A stretch of DNA of 37,061 nt from Treponema sp. (GTDB taxonomy: Bacteria > Spirochaetota > Spirochaetia > Treponematales > Treponemataceae). Each line of letters begins with the position of its first letter. Position 1 is the first letter of the stretch. The translations under genes were made by a program, and so were the position numbers. The DNA lies in assembly GCA_016293915.1 (NCBI GenBank), contig JAEDCY010000023.1, positions 1 to 37,061 on the forward strand. Direction: 5' to 3'. This document shows positions 1-7,985 of the stretch, piece after piece. The notes under the pieces are model-generated. The model made no database searches. It had not been told where the DNA came from and saw only the letters and a list, made by a program, of their open reading frames with translations.

Positions 1-62
1 AGTGTACTCAACTTAGAAAAATTTGTTTACGAGGCTAGAATTGACGGATACGATTAGCCGAT
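1..62 (+). other. upstream part of dnaE, out of frame through an 8-bp insertion
   Basis: Frame 1 reads VLNLEKFVYEARIDGYD and then hits TAG at 55-57. Removing bases 55-62 (TAGCCGAT, bounded by GAT on both sides) joins GYD directly to QKYTNEKMIKLARE of the downstream frame and gives a continuous PHP-domain sequence. The insertion could be real, which would force a truncated DnaE or a second gene copy, or it could be a sequencing or assembly error at a contig end. Confidence 0.6.
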
Positions 63-83
63 CAGAAGTATACAAACGAAAAA

Positions 84-3000
84 ATGATTAAGCTTGCCCG
101 CGAGCTTGATATTCCTATGGTAGTTACAAATGATGTTCACTACTGCTATAAGGAAGATGCAGAGGCACAGGATGCTCTTTGCTGTATCGGCTTTCAGCAG
201 CTTTTGGATGATCCTAACCGTAGAAAAATGGGTGATGGAAGACCAGAGTGGTACTTAAAATCCGAGAGTGAAATGCGGATGCTATTCCCGGATATGCCTG
301 AGTTAATCTCGAATACAACAAAAATTGCTAATATGTGCGATGTAACAATCCCTCAGTATAAGACACAGCAGTTGAAGGATTGTCTTCCACGCTTTAAGCT
401 TCCGGACCAGTTCTGTACACATGGCGATGATTATAAGCTTGATCAGGATGATTATGTTCGATATCTGGTCGAGGAAGGCCTTAAAAAACGCTACGACGTT
501 ATTACCCAGGAAATCCGGGACAGAACAGAATACGAGCTTGGTATCATTTTTCAAATGGGCTTTTCCGGTTATTTCTTAATTGTTTGGGAATTTATCAATT
601 GGGCTAAATCAACTTGGGATAATGTAAATAACTGTCCAAAGCACTATATCCCGATTGGTCCAGGTCGAGGTTCTGGTGCTGGTTCAATTATAGCCTATGC
701 TATGACTATTACCGATATCGACCCAATTCGCTACAAGCTCATCTTTGAACGCTTCCTTAATCCAGAACGAGTTTCTATGCCTGACTTTGACGTTGATATG
801 GACTTCGACTATCGACAGGAGATTATTCAGCATACCCGCGATTTGTATGGAAATGATAACGTTGGCCATATTGTTACTTTCGCTACCTTAAAGGCTAAGC
901 AGGTAATAAAAGATGTAGCCCGTGTTCTTGATATTCCGCTTCCAGAAGTAAAGGTACTTACAGACTGCATACCAGGAGATGATCCGAAGTTTACTCTGGA
1001 TATGGCACTTACACCTCCAACAAAAGAAACTCCAGATAACGGGAAACTGATTCCCTACACAGATGTTCAAAAATATCCTCAATACGAGCGATTATTCCGC
1101 ATTGCCAGAAAGCTTGAAAATGTAATCAGAGGAGTTTCTCTTCACGCATCCGGAATGGTAATTGGTCTTACCGAGCTTCCAAACTGGGCCCCAGTGTATA
1201 AGGATAATGAAACCGGTAAGCTTGCCGTTCAGTATACCATGGATATCATAGAACCTTGTGGACTTGTAAAGTTCGATTACCTTGGCCTGAAAACACTATC
1301 ATTAATCCGTTACACAGAAGAAATCATCAACAAGCACAAAGCTCCTGATGCACCTGAATTTATTACAAGTCAGGTTAGCGAAACTGATGAAAAGACCTTT
1401 GATTTATTCACTCGTGGTGATACTGTTGCAATTTTCCAGTTCGAGTCTCCAGGAATGCAGAAAATACTGCGTAATGCAAAACCGCAGAGAATTGAAGAGC
1501 TTGTAGCCTTAAATGCCCTATATCGTCCGGGACCAATGCAGTTCATTGATCAATATGTAAAAGGAAAATGGGACCCAAGTACAGTTAAGTATCCAGATCC
1601 TTGTCTTGAAGGAATCTTAAAAGAGACAAACGGAGTAATGGTTTATCAGGAACAGGTTATGCAGGTAGCCCAGAGAATTGCCGGTTACTCACTTGGTGGA
1701 GCAGATTTACTTCGCCGTGCCATGGGAAAAAAGATTAAAGAGGAAATGGCAAAGCAGCTCATAACTTTTGAGGAAGGTGCTGTAAAACAAGGCTTTAAAA
1801 AAGAGCACGCTGATGAGATTTTCAGGATTATGGAGCCTTTTGCCGGCTATGGATTTAATAAATCACACGCTGCTGCATATTCAGTTCTTGCATATAGGAC
1901 AGGATGGCTTAAAGCTAATTATCCGGCCGAATATATGGCAGCAAACCTTACAAATGAGATCACCTCTACAGATAAGCTTCCGGTTTACATAGAAGAAGCA
2001 CGACGTCTTGGGATTCCTGTTGATGCACCGGATGTAAATCGCTCTGATGCAAAGTTTGATGTTGTTGACGGTCATATTGTCTTTGGTTTTGAAGGAATCA
2101 AAGGAATGGGAGAAAGTGCGGCAAATGCTATTGTAAAGGAACGCGAAAAAAACGGACCATATAAAAGCTTTATGGATTTTCTTGAGCGCGTTGTAATGTG
2201 CAAAGAAGAAATCAATGGATTAAAGAAGCAGCTGGTGAACAAAAAAGCAATTGAGGTACTTATAAAAACAGGAGGCTTTGACTGCTTTGGCGTGAACAGA
2301 CCAACTCTTCTGGAAAATCTGCAGGAGGCTTATCAGTATGCTACAGATAAAGCAGAAGAAGCCTTGGGTGGGCAGAAGAGCCTCTTTGATGACTTTGCCG
2401 ATGAACTGCCACCGGCTTTTACTCTCAAGCCTCTCCCTGATATTTCGAATCTTGAAAAGCTCGAAATGGAAAAGCAGTGTATCGGAATCTATGTCTCTGG
2501 AAATCCGCTTGATGATTATAAGCAGGCTTGGGAAATGTGCAGCCTCAAATCAAAAAATCTGAACTCAATTGCTCTCATGGAACAGGCTAAAAGAGATCAG
2601 ATAAAAAACTGGCATGAAAGAAAGAATGCCGGAACAATGTTTACTACAGTAGGTTTCCTTTCTGAACTCAAAAAAATCACTTCCAAAAAGACCGGAAAAG
2701 ATATGGCATTCGGAAAGCTTCTGGATTATGACGGTGAAATTCCAATCGCATTTTTCGACAGCTGGCCAAGATTTGCAGAACAGATAGTACCAGGAAAGGT
2801 TTATGCACTAAAAGGGAAAGTTAATTTACGTGATAAGGAAGCAAGCCTTGTTGTAGAAGATTTTGAATCTCTGGAAAAACTGCAGCAGAGCCATTTTCAT
2901 GAAGTACATATCGAATTATATCCGATAATCAAGAATGAATATCAGCTGACTGAGCTTCGTGAAATGCTCTATGACTCAACCGGAAATTGCAAAGTATTCC

Positions 3001-3128
3001 TGCATATAAATCTTCCGGAAGGAAACTATGTTGTTGAGGCAAACAGCATGCTGCTGGTTGAACCAACTAAAGAACTGTGCCAGCGAATTAAGAACTTGAT
3101 TTACGTCAAAGACTGCTGGTTCCAGTAA
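84..3128 (+). CDS. dnaE: DNA polymerase III alpha subunit (DnaE), N-terminally broken
   Basis: This is the replicative polymerase catalytic subunit, which extends primers at the fork. What is visible is 1014 residues; the family is usually about 1150. The protein starts late in the PHP domain (VTNDVHY near residue 15). It continues through the palm, with PGRGSGAGS near residue 193 and the catalytic acidic motif PDFDVDMDFD near residues 233-242. KFDYLGL near residue 396, YRPGPMQF near 481 and a C-terminal OB-fold region follow. The ATG at 84 has no convincing ribosome binding site. The true gene almost certainly begins left of the window: codons before 84 read DQKYTNEK in the same frame, and bases 1-54 read dnaE-like sequence in another frame, with 8 extra bases between (see the 1-62 entry). 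A small gene follows 14 bp downstream. Confidence 0.93.
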   Translation: MIKLARELDIPMVVTNDVHYCYKEDAEAQDALCCIGFQQLLDDPNRRKMGDGRPEWYLKSESEMRMLFPDMPELISNTTKIANMCDVTIPQYKTQQLKDCLPRFKLPDQFCTHGDDYKLDQDDYVRYLVEEGLKKRYDVITQEIRDRTEYELGIIFQMGFSGYFLIVWEFINWAKSTWDNVNNCPKHYIPIGPGRGSGAGSIIAYAMTITDIDPIRYKLIFERFLNPERVSMPDFDVDMDFDYRQEIIQHTRDLYGNDNVGHIVTFATLKAKQVIKDVARVLDIPLPEVKVLTDCIPGDDPKFTLDMALTPPTKETPDNGKLIPYTDVQKYPQYERLFRIARKLENVIRGVSLHASGMVIGLTELPNWAPVYKDNETGKLAVQYTMDIIEPCGLVKFDYLGLKTLSLIRYTEEIINKHKAPDAPEFITSQVSETDEKTFDLFTRGDTVAIFQFESPGMQKILRNAKPQRIEELVALNALYRPGPMQFIDQYVKGKWDPSTVKYPDPCLEGILKETNGVMVYQEQVMQVAQRIAGYSLGGADLLRRAMGKKIKEEMAKQLITFEEGAVKQGFKKEHADEIFRIMEPFAGYGFNKSHAAAYSVLAYRTGWLKANYPAEYMAANLTNEITSTDKLPVYIEEARRLGIPVDAPDVNRSDAKFDVVDGHIVFGFEGIKGMGESAANAIVKEREKNGPYKSFMDFLERVVMCKEEINGLKKQLVNKKAIEVLIKTGGFDCFGVNRPTLLENLQEAYQYATDKAEEALGGQKSLFDDFADELPPAFTLKPLPDISNLEKLEMEKQCIGIYVSGNPLDDYKQAWEMCSLKSKNLNSIALMEQAKRDQIKNWHERKNAGTMFTTVGFLSELKKITSKKTGKDMAFGKLLDYDGEIPIAFFDSWPRFAEQIVPGKVYALKGKVNLRDKEASLVVEDFESLEKLQQSHFHEVHIELYPIIKNEYQLTELREMLYDSTGNCKVFLHINLPEGNYVVEANSMLLVEPTKELCQRIKNLIYVKDCWFQ

Positions 3129-3142
3129 GGGAGGGTAGAACT

Positions 3143-3499
3143 ATGATTACGCAAACTGACGACTTAGATGTTTATGAAATTATTGATTTAATAAAGAGCA
3201 GGACCATTCCTCCTGAAGAGCTAACAAGTGTCGCAATAAAAAACTACAGTTATGAGGTTTTACTAAAGCTTAAAGATGGACTGGAACTACTGCTCTTTCT
3301 CTTAGATATCACAGAATTCTGGAATTTCATCAAATCTGATAAAGCAATGCTGAAGGAGTTCAAATGCTATAAACGCATAATTAAGAGAACTTATCCTAAA
3401 GTCCTTCGTCTAATCAAAAAGCGAAAGAAGAACTTGCCTGTTGTTGTGCAAAAATTGATTGATGAATTTGGTGGTACTATTGAAGATGGGGATAATTAA
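3143..3499 (+). CDS. hypothetical helical protein downstream of dnaE
   Basis: A protein of 118 residues that I do not recognise. It has an acidic start, a Leu-rich helix (LELLLFLLDITEF, about residues 48-60) and a very basic stretch (about residues 76-96, with KRIIKRTYPK and LIKKRKKN), and ends with an acidic tail. There is no signal peptide or obvious catalytic motif. A strong ribosome binding site (AGGGAGG) lies in the 14-bp gap after dnaE, so the two are probably co-transcribed. A weak inverted repeat (CCTAGA/TCTAGG, 3510-3531) follows and may end the transcript. Confidence 0.7.
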   Translation: MITQTDDLDVYEIIDLIKSRTIPPEELTSVAIKNYSYEVLLKLKDGLELLLFLLDITEFWNFIKSDKAMLKEFKCYKRIIKRTYPKVLRLIKKRKKNLPVVVQKLIDEFGGTIEDGDN

Positions 3500-3540
3500 T
3501 AAATGATTCCCTAGACATAAAAAATTCTAGGAGGTGATTA

Positions 3541-3918
3541 TTATTTTATGATAAAGGTTAGAGAATAATGGAAGTCTGTATCAAAATCCGTGAGTTCTTT
3601 TGGGAGGCAGAAGAACTTGCGAATTTTGTTTAGTTCGTTTTTCTTAAGACCGCCGTGTAGAATTGTAAATCTGCCTGTATCTTTATGGAAAACAGTGCGG
3701 CCACGAGGTATGTAAAAATATTCTGAACGAAGGTGTGGGGGAATCTTAGATAATTCTCCTTTCGCTTCAAGTTTATCCCAGAAATCTGCATGATCAGAAA
3801 GACCTGTAATACAGTCGCCGTAAGGCTGGCCTTTCTCAACTTCTACAGGATCGGCAAAGAGTATGTCATCATAATAAAACCACCAGATTCCCACTGATGG
3901 CTTTGTGCAGTTCTGCAA
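3541..3918 (-). CDS. hypothetical protein, third gene of the FHIPEP-like/cREC operon
   Basis: A protein of 125 residues with an aromatic N-terminal part (VGIWWFYYDD), a conserved-looking block SEYFYIPRGRTVFHKDTGRF (about residues 65-84) and KIRKFFCLPKEL near residue 101. I do not recognise a characterised family. The block resembles small proteins I recall next to RNA-repair and cREC genes, but that is weak. It starts 10 bp after the cREC stop codon, so it is the last gene of a three-gene leftward operon driven from the dyad promoter at 5045-5077. No membrane segment is seen. Confidence 0.7.
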   Translation of the reverse strand: MQNCTKPSVGIWWFYYDDILFADPVEVEKGQPYGDCITGLSDHADFWDKLEAKGELSKIPPHLRSEYFYIPRGRTVFHKDTGRFTILHGGLKKNELNKIRKFFCLPKELTDFDTDFHYSLTFIIK

Positions 3919-3928
3919 TTCAGACTCC

Positions 3929-4249
3929 TTATTTTCCAGCCGTAAACACCCGGTGCCAGTTATTCATCAGACTGCGGATATTGTCTTTGCCTACGACGTT
4001 AGAGCTCTGGATATCGTACTCGGGGATATCCAGGTTGTTGGTCTGGCAGTAATTAACGACAAATTTCGCACAATCAAGACCGGACTTTTCTTCGCCAAGG
4101 TCGTGATCAAAGCAGATGATGTCGGGGAGTCCATGTTCGTTTATGAAAGCACAGAACTCTGCGTAGTTCTTTGCCCATGAGATATCATATTCACCGGTAA
4201 CGTAGTCTGCCGGATTTCTAAAATCATCTAGCCATAAAAGCTTTTTCAT
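3929..4249 (-). CDS. cyclic-phosphate-processing receiver-like (cREC) protein
   Basis: A single-domain receiver-fold protein of 106 residues. Visible features are the N-terminal WLDDFRNP (about residues 6-13), the phosphoacceptor-like FDHDLGEEKSG (about 48-58) and NNLDIPEYDIQSSN near the end. These match the cREC family (Pfam cyclic-phosphate processing receiver). From comparative genomics that family is proposed to act on cyclic-phosphate RNA ends in RNA-repair operons rather than in two-component signalling. No output domain is attached. The gene lies 5 bp downstream of the FHIPEP-like gene and is clearly co-transcribed with it. The family match is by eye and the biochemical role is an inference from the literature. 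Confidence 0.75.
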   Translation of the reverse strand: MKKLLWLDDFRNPADYVTGEYDISWAKNYAEFCAFINEHGLPDIICFDHDLGEEKSGLDCAKFVVNYCQTNNLDIPEYDIQSSNVVGKDNIRSLMNNWHRVFTAGK

Positions 4250-4254
4250 TACAT

Positions 4255-5025
4255 CTACTCTAGTTTGTTAATCTTAAAACTAAGTGAAGTTAAAAACAAT
4301 GGCACAACAAATAAAACAAGATAGCCACTGGAAAGCATGATATATTGATTCAGGGAGTCCTTCCAGAACAGGTTCATATCAAGGATTCCAACTGCTACAC
4401 CACCGCCTGTCGCTATAACAAATAGAACAGCCAGCGCTGCTACTGCTCCTTCCAGGAATTTGGAAGATCCATCCATGGAGCTGTGATAATCAATATCGAG
4501 CTGAACTTTTCTCTTCTCAATTTCGCCCTCTTCAATTGTAATTTGTTTTTGCTCAACCTGTCTGTCGATATCAAACAGTTTCTGATTCATCATATCTAAA
4601 CAAAATCTTGCAGCCAGTTCCTGACATTTTTGGACATGCAGATGGCAGTACATTAAGATTGCAGAGGAGAATAAGAGGGTAGTGAAAAAGCCACAGACAT
4701 AGTTGTCTCGGCAAATCCAGCGGCCAATATTCAGGACCAGAGGGATATGATCATTAAGATTCTCTATTGAAAGAAATGTTCTTGTAGTTGCGATTGCGAT
4801 TCCACAGGTGTAAATCGAATTATAGATGACCAGGCGTGGAAAATGATAAGCAATAGCCGTGCTGTTAAAGAACTTTGACAAGAACAGACATAAAGAAAAA
4901 GCAGTATCCAGAACAAGCAGCACCTGAATCAGCATGATTGGAAGCGGTACAAAAATCAAAACCAATGCAAAAATTAGCATTATCAGCGGAAGAAGTTCTT
5001 TTATTTTCGAAATAATTTTATTCAT
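4255..5025 (-). CDS. solitary FlhA/FHIPEP-like membrane protein
   Basis: A protein of 256 residues resembling only the membrane half of FlhA, the flagellar/type III secretion export gate. It has hydrophobic segments at about residues 12-30, 35-50, 62-80 and 105-125. A charged cytoplasmic loop follows with QELAARFCLDMMNQK and SSMDGSSKFLEG (about residues 140-197), corresponding to the FlhA motifs AARFxLDxMPGK and MDGAxKFV. Two further segments follow (about 198-220 and 232-250). The large C-terminal cytoplasmic domain is absent and no flagellar genes are near. ATG 5025 is chosen because AGAGGTG precedes it and because it lies after the dyad promoter; the longer reading frame would start before the likely mRNA start. 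First gene of a three-gene operon. Its role is unknown. Confidence 0.75.
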   Translation of the reverse strand: MNKIISKIKELLPLIMLIFALVLIFVPLPIMLIQVLLVLDTAFSLCLFLSKFFNSTAIAYHFPRLVIYNSIYTCGIAIATTRTFLSIENLNDHIPLVLNIGRWICRDNYVCGFFTTLLFSSAILMYCHLHVQKCQELAARFCLDMMNQKLFDIDRQVEQKQITIEEGEIEKRKVQLDIDYHSSMDGSSKFLEGAVAALAVLFVIATGGGVAVGILDMNLFWKDSLNQYIMLSSGYLVLFVVPLFLTSLSFKINKLE

Positions 5026-5044
5026 TGGATTCACCTCTGAATAA

Positions 5045-5077
5045 ATATTACATACAAGTACTATCATCTAGTGATAG
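5045..5077 (-). promoter_or_regulatory. dyad promoter of the FHIPEP-like/cREC operon
   Basis: Read leftward: dyad CTATCACTAGATGATAG (5061-5077), then exactly 10 nt, then a TAATAT -10 element (5045-5050). The same layout occurs at 5208, 8987, 12944 and 36398. The dyad takes the place of a -35 box. Confidence 0.7.
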
Positions 5078-5106
5078 TGTGATCAACATTTTCTGTTAAA
5101 CTACAA

Positions 5107-5140
5107 CTTTAATGCATGAATACTGCAACTTCTATAAATT
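5107..5140 (+). promoter_or_regulatory. CTTTAATG-box promoter for a short intergenic RNA
   Basis: CTTTAATG at 5107-5114, then 20 nt, then TAAATT at 5135-5140 (TATAAT at 5140-5145 is an alternative). This matches the box found before the RNA ligase, RlaP, the Xre modules and the Ro60 array. The nearest downstream signal is a terminator, not a gene. Confidence 0.5.
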
Positions 5141-5146
5141 ATAATC

Positions 5147-5190
5147 ATCACTACCTCTGGTTCTGGAAATTAAGTTTTCCAGATTTTTTT
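5147..5190 (+). ncRNA. candidate 45-nt RNA ending in an intrinsic terminator
   Basis: It lies between the box promoter (5107-5140) and a hairpin CTGGAAA/TTTCCAG (5163-5182) followed by ATTTTTTT. Transcription from that promoter would give a tiny RNA that stops before the AAA+ gene's own promoter. No reading frame is visible. This is inferred from sequence signals only. Confidence 0.4.
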
Positions 5191-5207
5191 CAAAAAAATT
5201 ATCCTCT

Positions 5208-5240
5208 CTATCATAAAATGATAGTTTCCGCATGTATCTT
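5208..5240 (+). promoter_or_regulatory. dyad promoter of the AAA+ ATPase gene
   Basis: CTATCATAAAATGATAG (5208-5224), 10 nt, TATCTT -10 (5235-5240). The likely mRNA start is near 5247, which supports ATG 5268 and excludes the longer start at 5232. Confidence 0.65.
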
Positions 5241-5267
5241 TATGTGTGTAGAACGAGAGGTGACTAT

Positions 5268-6932
5268 ATGAACGAACAGATGAATGAAAAGAAAATCAGA
5301 TGGAACATTTCAAATGCTATGGCTTGTGTCTATGGAGCTCTAAAAGATTCAAAACGCAGAATCAAGAAAACAAAACAATATACAACTGCCATGAAAAGGC
5401 TGACAAATCTTTATAAACTTTCTCAGACACAAATCTGGATAATCTGTATTGTTTGCGATAAGTACATTGCCTACCGTGATTCAAGTACAATGAGAGATAT
5501 TTGTAATATAATCGAAGTGACCGCAATGTCTATTATGTCCTGGAGAAAAGATATTGAATTATTGATTGAAAAGGGCTTTCTTGAATGGCAGCGTGGCCGT
5601 GACAACTTTCAGCCAGTAAGTGATTTTTGTGAATCTCTCTATAACAATGTTGAATTCATTCCTCAATCAAAAAAAGAAGTAGATGATATCGACTTCCTCA
5701 ATTACTTCGCAGAACGCTATGAAGCCCGCAGGGGAGAGGAGATGTCTGCATATGCCATACAGCGTGAATTGAGGCAGTATGAAAACAAGCATAAAAATCT
5801 CGGCATGATTAAACGGGTAATGGATGCACTTGAGGATTGTAATCATCGATTCTTCCTTTATGATGTAACACATGATGTACTCGAAGGTGGTGAATCTAAT
5901 CTGAATTCCACCATTGCTGATTTGTATGACGGCGGAAGAAGATATTCTGTTGCCACCGAGATGATGGAAGAAAAGCATGAATTGTTTCAAAAGGGACTTA
6001 TTGAATTCACAAAGAAAGGAAATCTATCTGATGCAACAATAACTCTATCTGATAAGGGCAAGAAGCTGGTTCTAGGAGAAAAAGCCTTCCTTTTTGAAGA
6101 ATCAATTAATGAGAAAAATCTGATTAAAACTGATTCCATCAAAGAAAAAAAGCTCTTCTACAGCGAAGAAAATCAGAAGGAAATCAACCGCCTCAAAAAT
6201 GCACTACAAGATGAAAAGCTCAAAAACATTCAGAAGCGACTCAAGGACGATGGCCTTCCTGTAGGCGTAGCTGTTCTGCTTTATGGAGCACCTGGAACCG
6301 GAAAGACTGAATCTGTTATGCAAATTGCAAAGGAAACCGGTCGCTCTATTGTCCATGTTGATATCAGTGAAGCAAAATCTGCATGGTTCGGTGAAAGCGA
6401 AAAGCGTATCAAAAAGATTTTCACAAGCTACAGAAATGCCTGCGAGGTTGCTGAAAAGAAGGGCGAACTCATGCCGATTCTTCTCTTCAACGAAGCCGAT
6501 GCCCTCATCTCAAAGCGTAAAGAAGACACCTCCGGCAACTGTGCCCAGACAGAAAACGCCATTCAGAACATCATCCTCGAAGAACTCGAAAACCTGAAAG
6601 GCATCTTCATCGCCACAACAAACCTTGCTTCAAATATGGATTCAGCTTTCGAACGCCGCTTCCTCTTCAAAATCAAGTTCGAAAATCCTTCTACAGAAGC
6701 AAAAACTTCCATCTGGATGAATAAACTGAACTGGCTAGATAAAGAGGCGGCCACCGAGTTTGCCAGGGACTACGACTTCTCCGGCGGCCAGATAGACAAC
6801 ATTGTCCGCAAGATTGCAATGAACGAAGTGATTACCGGGGAGAGACCCGCCATCAATGACATCCATGATATGTGCAAGAGTGAAAAGCTCGAGAACCCGA
6901 ATGGGGCGAAGCGTGTGGGATTTTGTTTGTAA
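5268..6932 (+). CDS. AAA+ ATPase with N-terminal winged-helix-like region
   Basis: A 554-residue protein. The N-terminal half (about residues 1-300) has helical segments that look like winged-helix DNA-binding modules, around MRDICNIIEVTAMSIMSWRK and ATITLSDKGKKL. The C-terminal half is a single AAA+ module: Walker A GAPGTGKT (residues 340-347), Walker B LLFNEADAL near 405, sensor-1 ATTN near 450 and arginine-finger-like FERRF. It probably remodels a protein or nucleic acid using ATP; the substrate is unknown. The start is set by AGAGGTG before ATG 5268. It is transcribed divergently from the FHIPEP-like/cREC operon, and both face the same dyad operator, so the two units are probably co-regulated. 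Confidence 0.85.
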   Translation: MNEQMNEKKIRWNISNAMACVYGALKDSKRRIKKTKQYTTAMKRLTNLYKLSQTQIWIICIVCDKYIAYRDSSTMRDICNIIEVTAMSIMSWRKDIELLIEKGFLEWQRGRDNFQPVSDFCESLYNNVEFIPQSKKEVDDIDFLNYFAERYEARRGEEMSAYAIQRELRQYENKHKNLGMIKRVMDALEDCNHRFFLYDVTHDVLEGGESNLNSTIADLYDGGRRYSVATEMMEEKHELFQKGLIEFTKKGNLSDATITLSDKGKKLVLGEKAFLFEESINEKNLIKTDSIKEKKLFYSEENQKEINRLKNALQDEKLKNIQKRLKDDGLPVGVAVLLYGAPGTGKTESVMQIAKETGRSIVHVDISEAKSAWFGESEKRIKKIFTSYRNACEVAEKKGELMPILLFNEADALISKRKEDTSGNCAQTENAIQNIILEELENLKGIFIATTNLASNMDSAFERRFLFKIKFENPSTEAKTSIWMNKLNWLDKEAATEFARDYDFSGGQIDNIVRKIAMNEVITGERPAINDIHDMCKSEKLENPNGAKRVGFCL

Positions 6933-6953
6933 GTAGGGGAGTATGATTTTTTT

Positions 6954-6984
6954 ATCACCGGTTACGATTTACACAACCGGTGAT
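6954..6984 (+). other. 10-bp inverted repeat after the AAA+ gene
   Basis: ATCACCGGTT (6954-6963) and AACCGGTGAT (6975-6984) form a perfect stem with an 11-nt loop. It may end the AAA+ transcript, but no T-tract follows, so it is not a classical terminator. Confidence 0.55.
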
Positions 6985-6989
6985 ATTGT

Positions 6990-7018
6990 TTGACTTTCAT
7001 CATATTTTCTATTATAGT
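6990..7018 (+). promoter_or_regulatory. promoter of the abiF leader RNA
   Basis: TTGACT (6990-6995), a 17-nt spacer and TATAGT (7013-7018): a near-ideal housekeeping promoter, starting transcription near 7025. Confidence 0.75.
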
Positions 7019-7024
7019 TTAATT

Positions 7025-7077
7025 AACATACCTGCTAGGCCTCTGCGAAAGCATGCACACTTTGCAGGTCTTTTTTT
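7025..7077 (+). ncRNA. abiF-type leader RNA with terminator hairpin
   Basis: A short transcript of about 53 nt between a strong promoter and the Abi gene. The outer stem ACCTGC/GCAGGT (7030-7035, 7064-7069) encloses a small TGC-GAAA-GCA hairpin (7044-7053) and is followed by CTTTTTTT. A strong terminator right at the start of the toxin gene means most transcripts would be the RNA alone, as in RNA antitoxin arrangements. A structured 'abiF RNA' upstream of such genes has been described by comparative genomics. My match is by position and architecture, not by a covariance model. Confidence 0.6.
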
Positions 7078-7079
7078 AT

Positions 7080-7982
7080 ATGGCTACAATTCCTTATACA
7101 AAACCTGCAATATCTTATATTGACCAACTTTCTCATTTAAAACAAATGGGGCTCGTAGTAAAGAATGATAAACGTGCCTTAAGATATCTGGAAACAGTTG
7201 GATATTATCGTTTACGCGGTTACATGGTTCCTTTCTTTGAGAGTCCAGCAATTCACAAATTTAAGAAAAACACAACTATTGATAACGTTTTGGATTTATA
7301 TAAGTTCGATCGTGAACTGCGAATACTTGTTTTTTCAGCTATCGAAAAAATAGAGGTTGCTGTAAGAGGCCAGCTTGTTTATAACTATTCAATGGATTTA
7401 AATAATCCTTTCTGGCTAGATGATTCATCTCTTTTTATAAATCAGAAGAAATATTCTGATACATACAGAGGTATAAAATCTTTAGTTAGCCGTTCAAAAG
7501 ATGTATTTATTTCTCACTTTGTTTCTACATATTCAAATCCTGTTCCTCCTGCATGGATTACATTTGAAGTAATGCAAATGGGTCAGTTGTCTGTTTTGTA
7601 TGAAATCCTGGCAAAGTCGCCAACACATAAAAAAATTGCTGCATATTTTGGTGTAACCGAAACTGTTTTAATTTCATGGCTTCATTCATTGGTATATATA
7701 AGAAATGTCAGTGCTCATCATGCAAGGCTATGGAATAAGAAACTTAGAATTGCTGCTAAAATGCCGCAAAGAACTGCTTACAAATGGGTAAAACAAACTC
7801 CCAGTCTTACAGGAGACAATTTCTATTCTGCATTTTGTATCATAACCTATATTTTGCAAACAATTGCACCTAATAATACTTTTGTTAAAAAGTTTAAGAA
7901 ACTTTTGCGAAAATACAAAGTTGTAAATATTTCTGCAATGGGTTTTCCTGAAGATTGGAAAAAACAGCCCTTGTTCAAATAG
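7080..7982 (+). CDS. AbiF/AbiD-like (Abi_2) HEPN protein
   Basis: An abortive-infection protein of 300 residues. The N-terminal KPAISYIDQLSHLKQMGL and YLETVGYYRLRGYMVPF (about residues 6-55) are typical of the Abi_2 family. The HEPN ribonuclease motif R-x4-H is visible as RNVSAH near residue 210. Such proteins are thought to cleave RNA after infection and stop growth. ATG 7080 lies at the end of the leader terminator with no ribosome binding site; ATG 7053, inside the hairpin, would add nine residues and is less likely. Expression probably depends on read-through of the terminator at 7030-7077. A second Abi_2 gene faces it tail to tail 3 bp away. Confidence 0.85.
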   Translation: MATIPYTKPAISYIDQLSHLKQMGLVVKNDKRALRYLETVGYYRLRGYMVPFFESPAIHKFKKNTTIDNVLDLYKFDRELRILVFSAIEKIEVAVRGQLVYNYSMDLNNPFWLDDSSLFINQKKYSDTYRGIKSLVSRSKDVFISHFVSTYSNPVPPAWITFEVMQMGQLSVLYEILAKSPTHKKIAAYFGVTETVLISWLHSLVYIRNVSAHHARLWNKKLRIAAKMPQRTAYKWVKQTPSLTGDNFYSAFCIITYILQTIAPNNTFVKKFKKLLRKYKVVNISAMGFPEDWKKQPLFK

Positions 7983-7985
7983 TTT

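Noticed and set aside
1..86. Split intein in dnaE
   Set aside because: No intein blocks or terminal His-Asn/Cys residues; an 8-bp insertion explains the break fully.
6954..6984. Classical terminator
   Set aside because: The stem is strong but no T-tract follows on either strand.
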